Shown here in pieces: positions 6,141 to 7,822 of a DNA stretch of 7,822 nt. How positions within the stretch are numbered: position 1 is the first letter of the stretch; each line of letters begins with the position of its first letter. The notes beneath the pieces were generated by a model, which saw only the letters and a program-made list of their open reading frames with translations, was not told the DNA's origin and did not search any database. The position numbers and the translations under genes are program-made. Source of the DNA: UBA1737 sp045653225 (GTDB lineage Bacteria; Bacillota_I; Bacilli_A; ML615J-28; CAG-313); the NCBI GenBank assembly GCA_045653225.1, contig JAZOLP010000106.1, positions 1 through 7,822 on the forward strand, given 5' to 3'.

Positions 6141-6169
6141 TTGACTTTTATATAGAAATAGTGTAAAAT
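6141..6169 (+). promoter_or_regulatory. Promoter of the rplK operon
   Basis: The -35 box TTGACT (6141-6146) and -10 box TAAAAT (6164-6169) are 17 bp apart. Predicted start is near 6176, giving a leader of about 104 nt to rplK. A second, weaker pair, TTGACG (6183-6188) and TAATTT (6205-6210) with 16-bp spacing, could start transcription just before the L1-site hairpin. Confidence 0.83.
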
Positions 6170-6215
6170 ATATTCGCGTGCTTTGACGCATATATACTAT
6201 GAATTAATTTTTATA

Positions 6216-6251
6216 TGTGTGGGAGAACATCATAGTGTTCATAAACCACAT
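6216..6251 (+). promoter_or_regulatory. Putative L1-binding leader hairpin, copy 1 (before rplK)
   Basis: The outer stem TGTGG (6218-6222) pairs with CCACA (6246-6250). The inner stem GAACA (6225-6229) pairs with TGTTC (6236-6240) and is closed by loop TCATAG. Between them is an asymmetric internal loop, GA on the 5' side and ATAAA on the 3' side. The GTGGGAG ... ATAAxCCAC arrangement resembles the L1-binding region of 23S rRNA (GUGGGAG opposite AAAUACCAC), the known target of autogenous control of the L11-L1 operon. It ends 14 nt before the rplK Shine-Dalgarno sequence. Folding is by eye; binding is inferred. The same motif recurs at 6787-6815. Confidence 0.78.
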
Positions 6252-6264
6252 CACGGACAATTAA

Positions 6265-6273
6265 AAGGAGGTG
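6265..6273 (+). promoter_or_regulatory. Shine-Dalgarno site deciding the rplK start
   Basis: AAGGAGGTG is a full-length anti-16S match. It leaves 6 nt before GTG 6280 and overlaps the upstream in-frame GTG at 6271, which therefore cannot be the start codon. Confidence 0.9.
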
Positions 6274-6279
6274 TGTCGC

Positions 6280-6711
6280 GTGGCTAAAGTTAAACAAATT
6301 AAAAAAGTTGTTAAACTTCAAATCGCTGCAGGAAAAGCCAATCCGGCTCCACCAGTTGGTCCAGCTCTTGGGCAAGCGGGTGTAAACATCCAACAATTCT
6401 GTAGTCAATTCAATGACAAAACTGCAAGCATGGCAGGTTACGTAGTACCTGTTGAAATCTATGTTTATGATGACAGAAGTTTCACATTTATTACTAAAAC
6501 TCCACCTGCATCAGACCTTTTAAAGAAGGCTGCTAATGTTCAAAAAGGTTCTTCTAACTCTAAGAAGACTAAGGTTGCAACTATCTCTAGAGCAAAACTT
6601 CTAGAAATTGCACAAACTAAGCTACCTGATTTAAATGCATACGATGTAGAAAGTGCTGCTAGAATCATCGAAGGTACTGCAAGACAAATGGGAATCGTTG
6701 TAGAAGACTAA
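6280..6711 (+). CDS. rplK: 50S ribosomal protein L11
   Basis: L11 is the 23S rRNA-binding protein at the base of the ribosomal stalk, in the GTPase-associated centre where translation factors and, in many bacteria, RelA act. With the GTG at 6280 the protein is 143 residues, the normal length. The N-terminal domain shows the proline-rich motif ANPAPPVGPALGQAGVNIQQFC (20-41), and the C-terminal rRNA-binding domain ends NAYDVESAARIIEGTARQMGI (119-139). The frame also extends to an upstream GTG at 6271, but that lies inside the strong Shine-Dalgarno AAGGAGGTG, so 6280 is the start. The gene is preceded by a promoter and a putative L1 leader, and is followed by an unusually long 122-nt spacer before rplA that contains a second L1-type hairpin. 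Confidence 0.97.
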   Translation: MAKVKQIKKVVKLQIAAGKANPAPPVGPALGQAGVNIQQFCSQFNDKTASMAGYVVPVEIYVYDDRSFTFITKTPPASDLLKKAANVQKGSSNSKKTKVATISRAKLLEIAQTKLPDLNAYDVESAARIIEGTARQMGIVVED

Positions 6712-6741
6712 TTCTTTTATAATCAATTTCTGTACAAGATC

Positions 6742-6780
6742 GATTTGAATTAAGAAGAATTATTCTTCTTTGAAAAAATC
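6742..6780 (+). repeat. Long imperfect inverted repeat in the rplK-rplA spacer
   Basis: An 8-bp A/T-rich stem (6752-6759 with 6763-6770, AAGAAGAA/TTCTTCTT) with loop TTA sits inside a symmetric 5x5 internal loop and an outer stem GATTT (6742-6746) / AAATC (6776-6780). No T-run follows, so it is not an ordinary terminator. It ends 6 nt before the second L1-type hairpin. It might be an RNase III-type processing or stability element; that is speculation. Confidence 0.5.
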
Positions 6781-6786
6781 TCTTGT

Positions 6787-6815
6787 TGTGGGAGGAGACT
6801 CCGTTATAACCACAT
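6787..6815 (+). promoter_or_regulatory. Putative L1-binding leader hairpin, copy 2 (before rplA)
   Basis: The outer stem TGTGG (6787-6791) pairs with CCACA (6810-6814), again with GA on the 5' side and ATAA directly before CCACA on the 3' side. The apical part GGAGACTCC (6794-6802) can form a short G-C hairpin. The conserved parts TGTGGGAG and ATAA(A)CCACAT match copy 1, while the apical stems differ, which is what a conserved protein-binding internal loop would give. It lies immediately before the rplA Shine-Dalgarno (AAGGAGG, 6817-6823), so a bound L1 could block initiation of its own gene directly. Binding is inferred from similarity to the 23S rRNA L1 site. Confidence 0.78.
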
Positions 6816-6833
6816 TAAGGAGGAAAGAAAAAC

Positions 6834-7526
6834 ATGGCTAAAAGAGGTAAGAAATACCTAGAAGCAGCTAAGTTAATTGATAGCAACAAAAAATATTCAA
6901 TTGAAGAAGCTGTTGAACTAGTAAAAAAGACTAGCATTGTAAAATTTGATGCAACTGTTGAAGCTGCATTCAGATTAAATATTGACCCTCGTAAGGCAGA
7001 ACAAAACTTACGTGGTGCTGTATCACTACCTCACGGAACAGGTAAATCTATCCGTGTATTAGTAATCGCTCGTGGTGCTAAAGCTAAAGAAGCTTTAGAT
7101 GCTGGTGCTGATTATGCAGGTGATGCTGAATACCTTGAAAAAATCAAAATGGGTTGGTTCGAATTCGATATGATTATCGCAACTCCAGATATGATGGGTG
7201 AACTTGGTAAACTTGGACGTGTATTAGGTCCTAAAGGTTTAATGCCAAACCCTAAAACTGGTACAGTTACAATGAACATCGAACAAACTGTTAAAGAATT
7301 CAAGGCTGGTAAAGTTGAATATCGTACTGATAAAGTTGGTAATATCCAAGTTCCAGTTGGTAAAGTTTCATTCAGTGAAGAAGCTTTAAAAGAAAATATT
7401 CAAGCTATTTACCGTCAATTATTACGTATTAAACCTTCAACTGTTAAAGGTGTTTACGTATTAAGTGCTAATGTTACTTCAACTATGGGTCCTGGCGTAA
7501 AAGTAGACTCAAGTACAATTGCGTAA
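6834..7526 (+). CDS. rplA: 50S ribosomal protein L1
   Basis: L1 forms the mobile L1 stalk that moves deacylated tRNA out of the E site, and in many bacteria it also represses its own mRNA. The 230-residue length is standard. It starts MAKRGKKYLEAAKLID. Conserved family segments include FDATVEAAFRLNIDPRKAEQ (43-62), LPHGTGKSIRVLVIARG (75-91) and the hallmark LGPKGLMPNPKTGTVT (131-146). The C-terminal part has the conserved VGKVSF and PSTVKGVY stretches. The ATG follows AAGGAGG by 10 nt. The upstream spacer holds the second L1-type hairpin, and the downstream spacer holds the L10-type leader. Confidence 0.98.
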   Translation: MAKRGKKYLEAAKLIDSNKKYSIEEAVELVKKTSIVKFDATVEAAFRLNIDPRKAEQNLRGAVSLPHGTGKSIRVLVIARGAKAKEALDAGADYAGDAEYLEKIKMGWFEFDMIIATPDMMGELGKLGRVLGPKGLMPNPKTGTVTMNIEQTVKEFKAGKVEYRTDKVGNIQVPVGKVSFSEEALKENIQAIYRQLLRIKPSTVKGVYVLSANVTSTMGPGVKVDSSTIA

Positions 7527-7539
7527 CATTATTTAAAAA

Positions 7540-7570
7540 TTAATCAAAGTAAAAAATTCATAAGTATAAT
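7540..7570 (+). promoter_or_regulatory. Possible internal promoter before the rplJ leader
   Basis: A perfect TATAAT (7565-7570) sits 7 bp before the start of the L10-type leader, which would make the leader the first part of a transcript. The upstream -35 region is poor: TTAATC at 7540-7545 with a 19-bp spacer is the best match. A/T richness makes chance TATAAT likely, so this is tentative. Confidence 0.4.
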
Positions 7571-7575
7571 ATAAA

Positions 7576-7690
7576 GTCTCTGCCGTAGACAGTAGGAGTG
7601 ATTGAAAATAAGACAGTTTCTATCACTTAAAAGGTACATCCTACCGAGGATAAAAATGTTTCCTATTAGGCAAAAGCTTTTTAGGAAGAA
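7576..7690 (+). promoter_or_regulatory. L10-type ribosomal protein leader
   Basis: The 184-nt spacer between rplA and rplJ contains the hallmark blocks of the bacterial L10 leader: CTGCCGTAGACAGTAGG (7580-7596) and CCTACCGAGG (7640-7649). GTAGGA (7592-7597) pairs with TCCTAC (7639-7644), and inside it GTGAT (7598-7602) pairs with ATCAC (7622-7626). The unpaired AAGGTACA segment between the strands (7631-7638) is the expected L10 recognition side. Downstream, TTCCTA (7660-7665) pairs with TAGGAA (7682-7687) around an inner AGGC/GCTT hairpin. It lacks a strong T-run, so it may be a weak attenuator or a structure near the ribosome-binding site. The L10(L12) complex is known to bind such leaders to repress rplJL. 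Confidence 0.9.
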
Positions 7691-7710
7691 ATTTTCAGGA
7701 GGTGAAAACA

Positions 7711-7822
7711 ATGAATGAAGCGACTATCGCTAAGAAACAAGAAGAGGTTCTAGCTGTTGTTAATAAAATCAATGGCGCTAGTTCCACATTATTCGTTGAT
7801 TACCTAGGATTAACTGTAGCAG
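7711..7822 (+). CDS. rplJ: 50S ribosomal protein L10, N-terminal end (partial)
   Basis: The frame from ATG 7711 runs to the window edge and encodes the first 37 residues of L10 (MNEATIAKKQEEVLAVVNKI, then SSTLFVDYLGLTVA). L10 anchors L7/L12 dimers to the ribosomal stalk, next to L11. The segment of the type FVDYxGLTV is the usual N-terminal signature of the family. AGGAGGTG (7697-7704) lies 6 nt before the ATG. Position after rplA and behind an L10-type leader confirms the call. The gene continues beyond the window, presumably followed by rplL. Confidence 0.95.
   Translation, partial: MNEATIAKKQEEVLAVVNKINGASSTLFVDYLGLTVA

Noticed and set aside
6271..6279. Upstream GTG start for rplK
   Set aside because: This GTG is part of the Shine-Dalgarno sequence AAGGAGGTG; starting at 6280 gives the normal L11 N-terminus (MAKVKQI).
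6718..6723. TATAAT as an internal promoter for rplA
   Set aside because: No acceptable -35 box lies 16-18 bp upstream, and chance TATAAT is common in such AT-rich DNA.
6211..7303. Minus-strand frames opposite the rplK leader/rplK (6211-6408) and rplA (7112-7303)
   Set aside because: They are antisense to conserved ribosomal genes and to a structured leader, with no independent coding evidence.

Overview
The window looks like a chromosomal housekeeping segment from a strongly AT-rich, low-GC Gram-positive bacterium (Bacillota/Bacilli, possibly an Erysipelotrichia-, RF39- or Acholeplasma-like lineage). Three things point there: the gene order cysS - mrnC - rlmB - sigma factor - rpmG - secE - nusG - rplK - rplA - rplJ matches the Bacillus subtilis order; Shine-Dalgarno sites are AAGGAG-type; and tryptophan is encoded by TGG, with TGA used as a stop (mrnC), so the genetic code is 11 and not the Mycoplasma code. 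All genes are on the + strand. No transposase, integrase, CRISPR array, tRNA or rRNA is visible.

Layout. (1) The 3' end of rpsI and a hairpin terminator. (2) A tightly packed operon, cysS-mrnC-rlmB-sigH-like, with gene junctions of 0 nt, a 4-nt overlap and 1 nt. The B. subtilis gene yacP/rae1, which normally lies between rlmB and sigH, is absent. (3) A near-consensus extended -10 promoter driving rpmG-secE-nusG and ending in a strong terminator. The 49-residue rpmG is easily missed by ORF callers, and secE encodes an unusually long protein with three membrane segments. (4) A separate two-gene unit between nusG and rplK, with its own promoter and terminator: an unknown helical protein with two TerB-like acidic motifs and a tandem-GNAT acetyltransferase. 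(5) The ribosomal stalk operon: promoter, rplK (L11), rplA (L1), and an L10-type leader with the 5' end of rplJ (L10), cut off by the window end.

The regulatory RNA of the last part is the most distinctive content. A similar hairpin, outer strands TGTGG/CCACA around a GA / ATAA internal loop, occurs twice, in front of rplK and again in front of rplA. It resembles the L1-binding region of 23S rRNA, so both are probably autogenous L1 sites. A third leader, before rplJ, is of the L10 type. Three successive ribosomal-protein genes thus each appear to have a protein-sensing 5' region. The accessory two-gene insertion and the three-span SecE are the other departures from the textbook cluster.
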